In this document: one piece after another, positions 35,025 to 43,346 of the stretch
How positions within the stretch are numbered: position 1 is the stretch's first letter
Layout of the letters: every line of letters begins with the position of its first letter
Source: Actinobacteria bacterium OV450
GTDB lineage: Bacteria; Actinomycetota; Actinomycetes; Streptomycetales; Streptomycetaceae
DNA: 43,346 nucleotides
Direction of reading: 5' to 3'
NCBI GenBank assembly: GCA_001298555.1
Contig: LJCW01000342.1
Span: 1-43,346 of the forward strand
Translations under genes and position numbers: made by a program
The notes under the pieces: model-generated
Database searches by the model: none
What the model was told of the DNA's origin: nothing
Seen by the model: the letters and a program-made list of their open reading frames with translations, nothing else

Positions 35025-35513
35025 TCAGTCCCACTGCTCGTCCGCGAGCGAGGTGACCGGGGCGGGCTTGCCGATGACCGCCAGGGCGATGAAGAAGCTG
35101 ATCTGACCGATCGCGATGGTGAGGGTCGCCAGCGCCTTCTGGTCGTAGTGCCTGGCCACCTCCGCGTACAGCTCGTCGGTGACCCGCTCCCGGCCGGCCG
35201 GGGCCGGCTGGAGGGTGGCCTCGACCAGCGCGAGGGCGGCGCGCTCGGCGTCGTTGAAGTACGGGGCGTCGTGCCACGAGGAGACGGCGGTGATGCGGTC
35301 CTCGGTCTCCCCGGCCTTGCGCAGGAACGCGGTGTTCAGGATCGTCAGGTAGGTGTTGCCGACGATCTGCCCGGCGCGCAGGTGGACGAGGCTCATCGTG
35401 GTGCGCGGGACCGAGCGGTTGCCGGTGGCCTTGAAGAGGGCCGCGCTGATGTCGGCCATCTCGGGCACGAACTCGGCCGGGTTCTGCATCCGGGAGATCG
35501 GGGTGTTCGTCAT
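35025..35513 (-). CDS. Carboxymuconolactone decarboxylase/AhpD-like protein without redox cysteines
   Basis: 162 residues. The AhpD-like fold is clear (SLVHLRAGQIVGNTYLTILN, AFLRKAGETEDRITAVSSWH, FNDAERAALALVEATL, NTERMINAL-type start TPISRMQNPAE). In relatives the centre reads GCAYCIDMH with a CxxC peroxidatic pair; here it is VGNTYLTIL, so both cysteines and the catalytic His are absent, and the protein has no Cys at all. It is full length with normal codon use, so probably expressed, but a peroxidase role is unlikely. Upstream on the same strand there is only decayed DNA. Confidence 0.8.
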   Translation of the reverse strand: MTNTPISRMQNPAEFVPEMADISAALFKATGNRSVPRTTMSLVHLRAGQIVGNTYLTILNTAFLRKAGETEDRITAVSSWHDAPYFNDAERAALALVEATLQPAPAGRERVTDELYAEVARHYDQKALATLTIAIGQISFFIALAVIGKPAPVTSLADEQWD

Positions 35514-36899
35514 GACGGACTCCTTCGCGTCTGGCTGGTCGGCGCGCGTTCTGCGCGTCTTCTGCGCTTGCTTTCACAGCACTGACGGAGCGGAGGCGAA
35601 GGTTGTGACAGGGTCGGGAAAAAGATTTCGTCGCGCCCGTCGCGCCCGTCGTACCCGTCGCATCAGTTGATCCAGCCGCATTGGCGGGGCAGGTGGGCTG
35701 CCATCCCGGGACCAGGGCTGGGCCTCGGCCGCCTCCGCGATGGGGGCGCCGTCGGTGGACAGGGAGAGGGTGTCGGCCTCGCGGACTCTGAACGGGGACG
35801 CGCCCCGCGCTGATCGCTTCGGCGGCGACTAGCGGGGCGAACGAGCCCCTCCCCTCGCCGGCGCGCAGTGCCATCGCGTATCGAAACCTGGAGGGGTGAC
35901 CTATCCCGGCCCGTCGTTCAGTCCCTGGGCCGACGGCTCACGGGACCGCCGGCCCCGCGTCGGCGCCGCCCGTTCCAGGCCGTCCGTCCCTTTCGGCTTT
36001 CGCCGGATCAGCCCGCGTCGTCCCTCGACGACGCAGTGAGGTGCAGTGCCGGGTGGCGCGGGACGCGCACCGGACCCGAGCCGGATCCAACCGAGTGGCC
36101 CGCCCTCAGCCCTTGGCCCGTTGTGCCGCCGGGGCTCCGCCGACTCAGGGCCGGGTTCGACCTGGCGGCCATGGCCCACCTGACGCGGTTCGGGCCAGCC
36201 GGGGCCTCCGCCCTCGCGGAGCAGTTTCAGACCCTGCTGGTCCCTCACTCCAGGTGCGGGCCCGGCGAGGCCGTCGGGGACCCCGTGGGTGAAGACCTAG
36301 GTTCGGCTGTGGCGCGGAGGATCCGGGGGTCGGGCCCGGGAATCCGGGGATCGGGCCCGATACTGCGCCGGCTCGGCGGCGGGTTCGGGCGCGGCAGGTC
36401 CCGTGGCTGGACCTGGGGGCCTGTTGGGACTTCGACGGCTCGGGGGCGGCCGGCGTGAGGGACGGGTTCGGTCGGGCGGCCCGGGGTGACTTCGGAGGAG
36501 TCGGACAGGGGTCCAGATGTCCCTCCCGGGACATGGCGCGGGGCGCGCTCGTCTCAGGTCCGGTTCTGCGGATCCCTCGTGTTCCTCCCCCGGGCGCCTT
36601 GAGGCGGTTGGGGGCCATCTGGTGCGCCCGGTGGCTCCTGGCCACGTGCTTCGGGGCGGGCAGGGCCGGGATGCGGGCCAGGCTGGTTGGGGCGCTTCGT
36701 GGGCCTTGGGGCTCTTGGCCGGGCGGAGCGGGGCCGGGCCGGGTGAGGGATCGGGACGGTTTGTCGGTATTGGGCTGTTTCGCGGGTGCGGCGTGGCGGG
36801 TGGGTGAAGGCGGGGAGGGGTCCGGGCGCGGTGAAGGGTCTGGGGGCGGGGGTTCCCGGAGTCTGGGTGTACGACCCCCTCCCGCGGTGCCCCCTCCCC
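35514..36899. other. Long stretch without a recognised gene
   Basis: Open frames on both strands are biased in composition and lack ribosome-binding sites and domains. A 19-nt imperfect tandem pair is present (36321-36339 and 36342-36360, core ATCCGGGG-TCGGGCCCG). The region leads into the repeat-rich candidate origin. Confidence 0.4.
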
Positions 36900-37520
36900 C
36901 GACAGGTACTGAACGCCGGTGGGCACGCTTCGGTCCCTGTCCCTTCAGTCACTGCGTAAACCTGCAGGTCAGCGGGCTAAGGCCGGTGGTTCAGGGACTG
37001 GAGGGACTCAACTTTGCAGTTATGAGCCGCATATGGAATACCAGGCTTCTTATATGCCTGCGCGCATACACGCACGCACGTAAAGAGTGGAAGTAGTGAT
37101 TCTCAGTCCCTTCAGTCCCTGTACGGCGGAGGGCAGGGCTCTGACCTGCGGTTTTGCTGAGGGACTGAAAAGAGAGGGACTGAACCGGGGGCCGAGTGCT
37201 TCAGTACCTGTGCGCGGGGTCCCCTGGACCATGACCCTCGCGTCGTCCTGGCGTCGCGCTTGAGAGTCGCTGGAGCCGCCAGGTGGGAGCCGGCGGTCCG
37301 GTCGCGACACGCCCGGGCTGACAGCCGATTCCAAGACAGAACTTTTCCGGACGAACCAGGGTAGAACTTCAGGGACTGAGGGACTGAAGGGACTGAACTC
37401 TCGATATACCTGTGCCTGCGGCCGGAGCTTCCGCAGTCCCTGCGGTAATCTCCGCGATAGTGAATCTTCAGTCCCTCTGGTCCCTGGGCGCAGGTCATCC
37501 TGCACGTCAGGGACCGGCCG
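36900..37520. other. Candidate replication origin with AGGGACTG iterons
   Basis: Perfect AGGGACTG or its complement CAGTCCCT occurs at 36993, 37104, 37113, 37160, 37175, 37371, 37379, 37388, 37434 and 37469, with further variants (for example 37002). Copies are often 8-9 bp apart, in both orientations. Between two clusters lies an AT-rich core (about 37008-37100) with GCATAT/ATATGC inverted repeats (37028-37033 and 37051-37056). Iterons beside an AT-rich region directly upstream of replication genes are the hallmark of plasmid origins. Confidence 0.7.
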
Positions 37521-37563
37521 GGGGCGGAGGAGCCGTCCCCGACACCGCGTCAAGGAAGAGCCA

Positions 37564-38664
37564 GTGCTGGTCCATCCCGAGAACCCGCGCCGAGGCGCGA
37601 CCGGCGGGACGGCGCTGGAGGTGGCGGCCTGGCTGGCGTCGCGCGGATATCCGGTGCACCCCCTGGCCCCGGGGACCAAGACGCCCGCGGCGAACTGCCG
37701 TGAGTGCACGGGCCGTCGGCACTCCCCCGAGCTGTGTCCCTGTCATGGGGAAGGCCGTTGGTGCCACGGGTTCCACGCTGCCACCACAAACCTGGACACA
37801 CTGCGCGAATGGTGGCGCAGGGAGCCCGAGTTCGGGATCGGCGTGGCCTGCGGTGCGGCGGGGCTGGTCGTCATCGACGTGGACGCCCATGCGGCCGCGG
37901 TGCCCGACAGGAACCGTCTGCTGCCCGGCATCCCCATCGACGACCGCGTCGACCTGACCGGCCTGGAGAGCGGTTTCGACACCCTGGCCCTGCTGGCCGC
38001 CCACCGGGGCCGTCCCGATCCCTGCGAGGACACCGGGACCCTGAGGGTCCGGACGCCCTCCGGAGGGCTGCACATCTGGTACCGGGCGCCCGAGGGGGGC
38101 CCGCGGCTGCGGTGTTCCAGCGGGTCGAGCTCGCGGGTCGCGCTCGCCTGGCAGGTCGACGTACGGGCCGAGGGCGGCTACATCGTGGCTCCCACGACGC
38201 GTACCGCGGCCGGTGTCTACGAGGCCCTGCCCGGCGCCCGGTTGCCCGGGTCCCTGCCTCCGTGGCTCGCCGCCGAACTCGTCCGTACCGGGCACGCGGT
38301 GGAGGACCACTCCCCCGCGCCCTCCACAGGGCGTTCTGCGGCTCTCGGACCGGGGCCGCGGCCCTCTGTGGCAGGCGGCGGCCGGGAGGTCGCCAGGAGG
38401 CTGCTGAGCGGCCTCCTGGCGGAAGTCGGCTCCTGTGCGACGAGCCCGTCCGGAACGGCCTTCAGCGAGAAGCTCAACCGCGCGGCGTTCACTGCGGGCG
38501 GTCTCGTCGCGGGCGGCCACCTCGACGCGGCGGAGGGCCGCCTGCTCCTGCTCGAAGCGGCAGACCGGGCCCGGCCCCACCAGCCGCGCCGCAACGTCCT
38601 CATCGTCGACACGGGGCTGCGCGCCGGAAGCGATCGACCGATCCACCCCAAGGAACGCACATGA
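37564..38664 (+). CDS. Bifunctional DNA primase/polymerase (prim-pol)
   Basis: 366 residues from GTG 37564, with GGAAGAG close upstream. The archaeo-eukaryotic primase-type domain shows LVVIDVDAH (metal ligands D105 and D107) and TPSGGLHIWYR (H170). A Cys cluster inserted before it (C45, C48, C58, C60, C67) is probably a zinc site. The C-terminal about 100 residues are helical. It would make primers and extend them at the plasmid origin. The stop overlaps the helicase start (ATGA at 38661-38664), forming a two-gene replication operon downstream of the iterons. Confidence 0.9.
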   Translation: MLVHPENPRRGATGGTALEVAAWLASRGYPVHPLAPGTKTPAANCRECTGRRHSPELCPCHGEGRWCHGFHAATTNLDTLREWWRREPEFGIGVACGAAGLVVIDVDAHAAAVPDRNRLLPGIPIDDRVDLTGLESGFDTLALLAAHRGRPDPCEDTGTLRVRTPSGGLHIWYRAPEGGPRLRCSSGSSSRVALAWQVDVRAEGGYIVAPTTRTAAGVYEALPGARLPGSLPPWLAAELVRTGHAVEDHSPAPSTGRSAALGPGPRPSVAGGGREVARRLLSGLLAEVGSCATSPSGTAFSEKLNRAAFTAGGLVAGGHLDAAEGRLLLLEAADRARPHQPRRNVLIVDTGLRAGSDRPIHPKERT

Positions 38665-40364
38665 GCAGCGCCAAGAGCACGGGGTTCAACGCCCAGGCGG
38701 CGGCGGAACAGCTCGCCGCGTTCGCCACCGAGACGGCGGCGGAGCTGGGCGTGTCCGGCGTGTCCGGCGAGCCCGTCGCCGTGCCCGCCGGTTCCCCGGT
38801 GTCCACGGCGCCCGCGTCCACGGCGTCCGCCGCGTTCGCCGCAGCGGCGGCGCGCGGGGGGCGCCGGCTGCCCGCGCAGCAGAACGCCGCCCCGGTGCCC
38901 GCCGTCGCCGGGGACGCCCCCGACTTCATCCAGACCGGTCTCCTGCACAACCTCAGCGACCGCGGCAACGCCAAACTGTTCGCCCACCTCCACCACGACC
39001 GGTTCCGGCACGTGGAGGGACTGGGCTGGTACGTCTGGGACGAGTACCGCTGGAAGCGCACCGGCGGCGAGAAGGCCGCGATCTGGGCCGCGGGCGACAT
39101 GGCGGAGGAGCTTCCCGTCCACGACCCGCGCGGCGTCTTCTCGGACCGCGAGCTGGCCCAGCACCGCAGGCGCGCGATGTCCACCTCGGGCGTCAAGGCC
39201 ATGCTCACCCAGGCCAAGGCCTCCCCCGAGCTCGCCCTGGACCCCGACACCCTCGACGGTGACAAGTACGCCCTGTGCACCCCGGCCGGCGTCGTGGACC
39301 TGCGCACGGGCGACCTGCACAAGCCGGACCCCACCCGGGACCTGCACTCGCGGGCCACCCACCTGGCGCCCGAGGCGATTCCGACCCCCCGCTTCCACCG
39401 CTTCCTCGACGAGACGTTCGGGGACGACGAGAAGGGCCGGGAGATGATCAACTTTCTTCATCTCCTGCTCGGCTACTCCATCACCGGCGACGTCGGCGGC
39501 CAGGTCCTGCCCTTCCTCTACGGCGTCGGCGCGAACGGCAAGTCCGCCCTGCTCGACGTCGTCATCAAGATCCTCGGCGACTACGCGGACGTGGCACCGC
39601 CCGGGTTCCTCATGGAGCGCGGCAAGTTCAACGAGCACTCCACCGAGCTGACCGAGCTCCACGGCCGACGCCTGTTCGTCTGCAGCGAGCTCAAGCCCCA
39701 CGACAAGTTCGACGAGGCCCGGGTCAAGCTGCTCACCGGCGGCGACCGGCTCAAGGCGCGCCGGATGCGCCAGGACTTCTTCAGCTTCGAGCCCACCCAC
39801 AAGCTCTGGCTCCTCGGCAACCACCGTCCGGAGGTCGGCACCGGCGGCCACGCCTTCTGGCGCCGGATCCGGCTCATCCCGTTCGAGAAGGTCGTCCCCG
39901 ACCACCGCAAGATCGACAACCTGGCGGAGACGCTCGTCCAGGAGGAGGGCGCCGGGATCCTCCACTGGATGATCCAGGGGGCCAAGGCGTATCTCGCGGC
40001 CAAGCCCGCGCTGACCGGGCCGAGCGTCGTCCGCAGCGCCACCCAGGCCTACGCCACCACCGAGGACCACATCGGCCGGTTCCTCGTCGAATGCTGCACC
40101 ACCGGCGCGGACCTGCCCGACCCCCGCGACCTCAAGGTGGAGCAGGGAGCCCTCTACCGGGCGTACAGTGCCTGGTGCCTCGACGGCGAGGGTCTGAGGC
40201 CCGCGACCACGCGCGCGTTCGCGACACGCATCCGCGCCGAGGTCGGTGTCGCCTCGCCCAACGAGATGCTCCGCTCGAACGGGCAGAAGTTCTACCCGGG
40301 ACTGGCTCTCCTGGCCGATGAGGAGCAGACTCCGCGCGAGGCGAACAGGGCAACCACGAGGTGA
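38661..40364 (+). CDS. Phage/plasmid primase-helicase, D5/P4 family (SF3 helicase)
   Basis: 567 residues. An Ala-rich N-terminal linker (1-85) leads to a D5_N-like domain (about 95-270, with YALCTPAGVVDLRTGDL) and an SF3-type helicase: Walker A GVGANGKSALLDV (288-300), Walker B region LFVCSELKPHDKFDE (about 344-358), and motif C HKLWLLGNHRPEV. A C-terminal winged-helix-like segment follows (about 480-540, TRAFATRIRAEVGVA). With the prim-pol it would unwind and prime the replicon. Related pairs occur on actinomycete plasmids and phages. Confidence 0.9.
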   Translation: MSSAKSTGFNAQAAAEQLAAFATETAAELGVSGVSGEPVAVPAGSPVSTAPASTASAAFAAAAARGGRRLPAQQNAAPVPAVAGDAPDFIQTGLLHNLSDRGNAKLFAHLHHDRFRHVEGLGWYVWDEYRWKRTGGEKAAIWAAGDMAEELPVHDPRGVFSDRELAQHRRRAMSTSGVKAMLTQAKASPELALDPDTLDGDKYALCTPAGVVDLRTGDLHKPDPTRDLHSRATHLAPEAIPTPRFHRFLDETFGDDEKGREMINFLHLLLGYSITGDVGGQVLPFLYGVGANGKSALLDVVIKILGDYADVAPPGFLMERGKFNEHSTELTELHGRRLFVCSELKPHDKFDEARVKLLTGGDRLKARRMRQDFFSFEPTHKLWLLGNHRPEVGTGGHAFWRRIRLIPFEKVVPDHRKIDNLAETLVQEEGAGILHWMIQGAKAYLAAKPALTGPSVVRSATQAYATTEDHIGRFLVECCTTGADLPDPRDLKVEQGALYRAYSAWCLDGEGLRPATTRAFATRIRAEVGVASPNEMLRSNGQKFYPGLALLADEEQTPREANRATTR

Positions 40365-40544
40365 CCCGACGATGGGTGATGCCGCCCCGGGGTGGGCACG
40401 CCTACGATGGACAAGGAAGATGAACAGACCCACCACCCGGCAGCGGCCAGCAGGGTCCTGCTGTATACCGGCATCGGCGCCGCCTGCGGCGTGGAGGGAC
40501 CAGGGGCCCGGCAGGGCCCGTGTGATCGAGGAGGGACCCAGGCC

Positions 40545-40922
40545 ATGAGCTCGCTACTGTCATCAAGCGATCTCGCCCACGAGGACAAAGTGGTGTGGCT
40601 GGAGGACCCCGAAGAGCTCGACTACGTGCGCCAGGCCCTGGACAAAACGCCCCGCCGCCGGGGCAAGCCGCGCTACCACCGCGACGGACGCATGATCGGC
40701 TTCACCGAGCTCGGCGACACCGCCGAGGCGGACCCGGACAGCGGACTCCAGAAGCGGCGCGTCTTCTACCTGCTGCCGCACGACCGGGACGCCGAGCCGC
40801 ACGGGCTGTACCGGGAGGGTGCGCCGGGCGAGGCCGTCGACCCCAGGACCATCGGGCCCCGGCAGGTCGGCAGGAAGACCGAGCGCTCGCAGCGGGGACT
40901 GTCCACGCCCACGGTCGCCTGA
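40545..40922 (+). CDS. Hypothetical protein of the replication region
   Basis: 125 residues from ATG 40545, with GAGGAGG about 10 nt upstream; an upstream in-frame extension to 40392 exists but looks unlike protein. Highly charged: MSSLLSSSDLAHEDKVVWLE, RQALDKTPRRRGKPRYHRDG, and an Arg/Lys-rich tail. No domain recognised. Its place between the helicase and the second iteron array suggests a replication-accessory or copy-control role; that is inference only. Confidence 0.55.
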   Translation: MSSLLSSSDLAHEDKVVWLEDPEELDYVRQALDKTPRRRGKPRYHRDGRMIGFTELGDTAEADPDSGLQKRRVFYLLPHDRDAEPHGLYREGAPGEAVDPRTIGPRQVGRKTERSQRGLSTPTVA

Positions 40923-40924
40923 TC

Positions 40925-41160
40925 GGGTCGTCTCCGGTCGCTCGGTCCCTCGGTCGCTCGGTCCCTCGGTCCCTCGGGCCTTCAGTCCCTTGGTCTCTTG
41001 GTCCGTCGGTCTCTCAGGGCTTTTCCGTCCCTTGGGTTCTTCAGTCCCTTGGGTCCCTTCGGTCCCTTGCCGGTTCCGTGCGGACCGGGGCGTACCAGCG
41101 CGGGTAAACGGAATACCGAATTTCGGTCCCTTCAGTCCCTTGGGTCCCTGGCGGTCGGGT
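40925..41160. repeat. Second CAGTCCCT/CGGTCCCT repeat array
   Basis: Perfect CAGTCCCT at 40983, 41042 and 41133, and many CGGTCCCT, GGGTCCCT and CGGTCGCT variants in the same orientation, often 9-10 bp apart. A short AT-richer patch (41103-41125) contains GGAATACC, an 8-mer also found in the AT-rich core of the first array (about 37032). It lies between the replication genes and tpg. Confidence 0.75.
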
Positions 41161-41184
41161 ACGGGCGGTACGGGCCGGCCGGGG

Positions 41185-41739
41185 TCAGAACGCGAAGTCG
41201 ACGTAGTCGATGTCGGTGAACTCCACCAGCAGACCGCCGGCGCGCGCACCGTTGTCCTTGAAGTAGATCTCCTGGAGCCCCTCCGCGGCGATGGCGCGCA
41301 GCTGAGCCTCGCCGGCGCCCGCCTCCTGGGCGGCGAACAGGCGTCCCGCGTACTCCGGCGGCAGGTGCTGGGTGATGCGGCGCATGCGGCCGTCGTCGGT
41401 GGTGCCGGGCGCGGCGGTGAAGCCGAAGCGGGCGCGGGTCTCGATGACCAGGCCGGTCGTCTGCGCGGCCCGGGCGCGGGCGCGCTTGCGGACCAGGGGC
41501 TGCCAGCGGCGGCGCACCTCCGACTCCAGGCGGGCGGCGAGCGCCGGCTTGGGCTGCCTGATCTGGTCCCTTACGTAGCGCTCGACCGTGCGCTGGGAGA
41601 TGCCGAGCAGCCGTGCCGCTTCGCGGGTGGACTTCAGCTGCTTGACGAGGAACCGCATCTGGGCGCCCGCCGACTTGGGGATGGCACGGGTGAAGTGCTG
41701 CTCGTCAGCGCGGGTCAGGCTGTCGTCGATCTCGGGCAT
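41185..41739 (-). CDS. tpg: Telomere terminal protein Tpg
   Basis: 184 residues, the exact size class of Streptomyces Tpg. Characteristic segments: FTRAIPKSAGAQMRFLVKQL, the helix-turn-helix REAARLLGISQRTVERYVRD (about 38-57), WQPLVRKRARARAAQTTGLV, RARFGFTAAPGTTDDGRMRR, and C-terminal GARAGGLLVEFTDIDYVDF. Tpg is covalently attached to the 5' ends of linear Streptomyces replicons and primes telomere patching. It starts 6 bp after the tap stop codon, so both are one operon, as in known linear replicons. Confidence 0.95.
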   Translation of the reverse strand: MPEIDDSLTRADEQHFTRAIPKSAGAQMRFLVKQLKSTREAARLLGISQRTVERYVRDQIRQPKPALAARLESEVRRRWQPLVRKRARARAAQTTGLVIETRARFGFTAAPGTTDDGRMRRITQHLPPEYAGRLFAAQEAGAGEAQLRAIAAEGLQEIYFKDNGARAGGLLVEFTDIDYVDFAF

Positions 41740-41745
41740 GTCTGC

Positions 41746-43346
41746 TTATTCTCCGTCGGCTGCCGCGTCGTGGCCCTTGATGTGGCGGGCGGGGTTGAGA
41801 CCCTGGTCGAGCATCTCCACGGCCCACAGGAGGGACTGGGTGCCCTCGTGCTTGACCATGCCGGGGCTGACGCCGAGACGGAAGCCGCCAGGAAGCGGCT
41901 TGCCCTCGGGGGTGCGGGGCAGGAAGTCGAGGGGGCTCGGGCCGTCGGAGAGGTACACGGCGCAGTCGGAGAGGACGGCGACGGGGTACTGGCCGGCGGC
42001 CGTGGCGAGTTTGTTCATCTTGCGGTGCATGTTGACCCTGGCCGTGGAGATGACGGCGGCACGGATGTCGGGGCGCCAGGTGGGGCGTTCGAGGGCGGGC
42101 CAGGGTTCGCCCGGGCGGTAGGCGGCGCCCTGGGGGCGTTCGCGGAGCTTGCCGATGCCGCCCTTGACGGTGGACTTGATGGCGGAGAGGACCGGTTTCA
42201 GGACGGGGTCCGGGTGCTCCTGGAGTTCGGCCATCGCCGCCAGGAACTCGGGCTCGGTAAGCGCCGAGGTGACGCCGAGATCGGCCATGGTGGCCACGTA
42301 CGCGTCCCGCAGGCGGGTGTACCAGGCGTCCAGGTACGGGCCGTTGTCCGGGCGGAGCCAGGCCTCGACGGGGTGGACGGGGTGCCCGAGCTCCTGGGCG
42401 TAGGCCAGGGTCGGGGTCGCGTACCAGGCGGGGCCGGTGGGCGGCCGGCCGGTGGGGGTGAAGGGGCTGGGGAGGCGGGGGTCGAGGGCGAGGCCGGAGA
42501 GGTCCGCCAGCCAGCAGCCGGGGGTCTTCGGGTCGAAGCGCGGGCTCGGGGTGTGGACGGCGGGTCCGAGTCCGACGAGGAGGCGGTTGGCCGCCGCGGC
42601 GAACGCCATGTTCACATCGATGCCGACGGCGTGGGTGCGGGTGCACTCGGCGTCGGTGAGGAGCTGGGGGTCGCGGATCCAGTCGTACGCCTCTTCGTCG
42701 AGGACCTGGTCCGGGGTGCGCTGGTGGGAGCGGGGGTACAGGGCGGCGACGACCGGGTGCTCGTCGGGGGCCTCCGGAGGGGCCGGGTCGACGGGGCGCA
42801 GGAGCGAGCCGGGGACGGGCGCGGACTCCCAGACCTGGGTGTCGGGGTTGCGGGCCGCGCGGGTGGGCGGGCGCAGGGCCGTCATCAGCTCCAGGCCGGA
42901 CACGGCGGTGGAGCCGCGGGGGGTGAGGACGCGGGAGGCGTACGTGGTGAGCAGCGCGGCGAGTTCCGGGGCGGGGAGGTCGGCGGTGTGCTCGCCCCAG
43001 GCGCGGGCGTCGAGGGCGCCCCAGGGGAGGATCGCGAGCTGGACGCACTGGCGGCCGGTGGTGGGGGAGGCCGGGCGGTAGATGCGGGGCCAGGGGCCGA
43101 AACCGCGGCGGGTGAGCTGCCACTTGTTCTTGGCCAGGAGCTTGAGGGTGGGGTGGTTGTCCGGGAGGCGGAGGGTGCGGCGGTCTTCGAGGGTGGGGGG
43201 CAGACCGAGGGCCTCGGTGGCGGCGGGGGTGAGGACGAGGGGGGGGTCGCCGTCCTTGCCGTTGCGGTGGAGACGGGGGGAGCGCAGATCGGCGTCGGGG
43301 CCGAGGGCCCAGGCGATGAGGGTGGGGAGGTCGGTGCGGGCCTTGG
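41746..43346 (-). CDS. tap: Telomere-associated protein Tap (N-terminus beyond window)
   Basis: About 533 C-terminal residues are present; the frame stays open to the window edge and continues beyond it. Segments such as GALDARAWGEHTADLPAPEL, AVGIDVNMAFAAAANRLLVG, KSTVKGGIGKLRERPQG and HRKMNKLATAAGQYPVAVLS are typical of Tap proteins (about 700-750 residues). Tap binds the folded 3' overhang of the telomere and recruits Tpg for end patching. Directly upstream of tpg in one operon. Confidence 0.92.
   Translation of the reverse strand, partial: KARTDLPTLIAWALGPDADLRSPRLHRNGKDGDPPLVLTPAATEALGLPPTLEDRRTLRLPDNHPTLKLLAKNKWQLTRRGFGPWPRIYRPASPTTGRQCVQLAILPWGALDARAWGEHTADLPAPELAALLTTYASRVLTPRGSTAVSGLELMTALRPPTRAARNPDTQVWESAPVPGSLLRPVDPAPPEAPDEHPVVAALYPRSHQRTPDQVLDEEAYDWIRDPQLLTDAECTRTHAVGIDVNMAFAAAANRLLVGLGPAVHTPSPRFDPKTPGCWLADLSGLALDPRLPSPFTPTGRPPTGPAWYATPTLAYAQELGHPVHPVEAWLRPDNGPYLDAWYTRLRDAYVATMADLGVTSALTEPEFLAAMAELQEHPDPVLKPVLSAIKSTVKGGIGKLRERPQGAAYRPGEPWPALERPTWRPDIRAAVISTARVNMHRKMNKLATAAGQYPVAVLSDCAVYLSDGPSPLDFLPRTPEGKPLPGGFRLGVSPGMVKHEGTQSLLWAVEMLDQGLNPARHIKGHDAAADGE

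Noticed and set aside
35868..37100. Several 100-200-codon frames on both strands before the replication genes
   Set aside because: No start signals or recognisable domains; biased Pro/Arg/Gly composition typical of non-coding high-GC DNA.
40925..41160. Possible CRISPR array (regular short repeats)
   Set aside because: Units are only about 8-10 bp with almost no spacers, and no cas gene is present; iteron-like repeats fit better.

Overview
The window reads as Streptomyces (or close relative) accessory DNA. It is very GC-rich, uses GTG/TTG starts and ATGA start/stop overlaps, and its right end carries a Tpg-type telomere terminal protein gene next to the 3' part of a Tap-type telomere-associated gene, a pair found on linear actinomycete replicons. 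A primase-polymerase/helicase pair flanked by arrays of AGGGACTG/CAGTCCCT repeats lies beside them. I therefore read the window as part of a linear plasmid or a chromosome arm. No telomere end is visible.

Layout: (1) 1-5.3 kb: EccA/CbxX-type AAA ATPase, a DUF6292-like plasmid-type regulator, a 2H phosphoesterase, and remnants of a Y-family polymerase and an IS21 istB. (2) 5.3-10.3 kb: a compact cassette of S9 prolyl-oligopeptidase-like peptidase, 60-residue peptide and cytochrome P450 on the minus strand, diverging from an MFS exporter. Peptidase and peptide overlap at ATGA, a strong hairpin separates peptide from P450, and the divergent intergenic space holds a 60-nt nested palindrome. This is the best candidate for an undescribed system (RiPP-like). 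(3) 10.3-17.9 kb: gene fragments around a three-gene envelope operon (PAP2-DAG kinase fusion, YihY/BrkB, PAP2) and a secreted glycine-rich protein. (4) 18-21.2 kb: tandem GNAT enzyme and a flavin monooxygenase/PadR operon. (5) 21.2-25.8 kb: truncated winged-helix plus STAS gene, DinB-like, VOC and small membrane/secreted protein genes. (6) 25.8-29.1 kb: decayed, repeat-rich DNA. (7) 29.1-32.8 kb: D-Ala-D-Ala carboxypeptidase with a 430-residue low-complexity tail and an intact winged-helix/STAS pair. (8) 32.9-35.5 kb: decayed TetR, VOC and cupin genes beside a cysteine-less AhpD-like protein. (9) 35.5-43.3 kb: candidate replication origin, primase-polymerase, D5-type helicase, small unknown gene, second repeat array, tpg and tap.

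Functional logic: the right end is a self-contained replication and telomere-maintenance block. Two copies of a winged-helix/STAS pair, one broken, plus a SpoIIE-type phosphatase fragment point to duplicated partner-switching regulators. About sixteen clear remnants show heavy gene turnover. All assignments come from reading motifs in the sequence; no database search was run.
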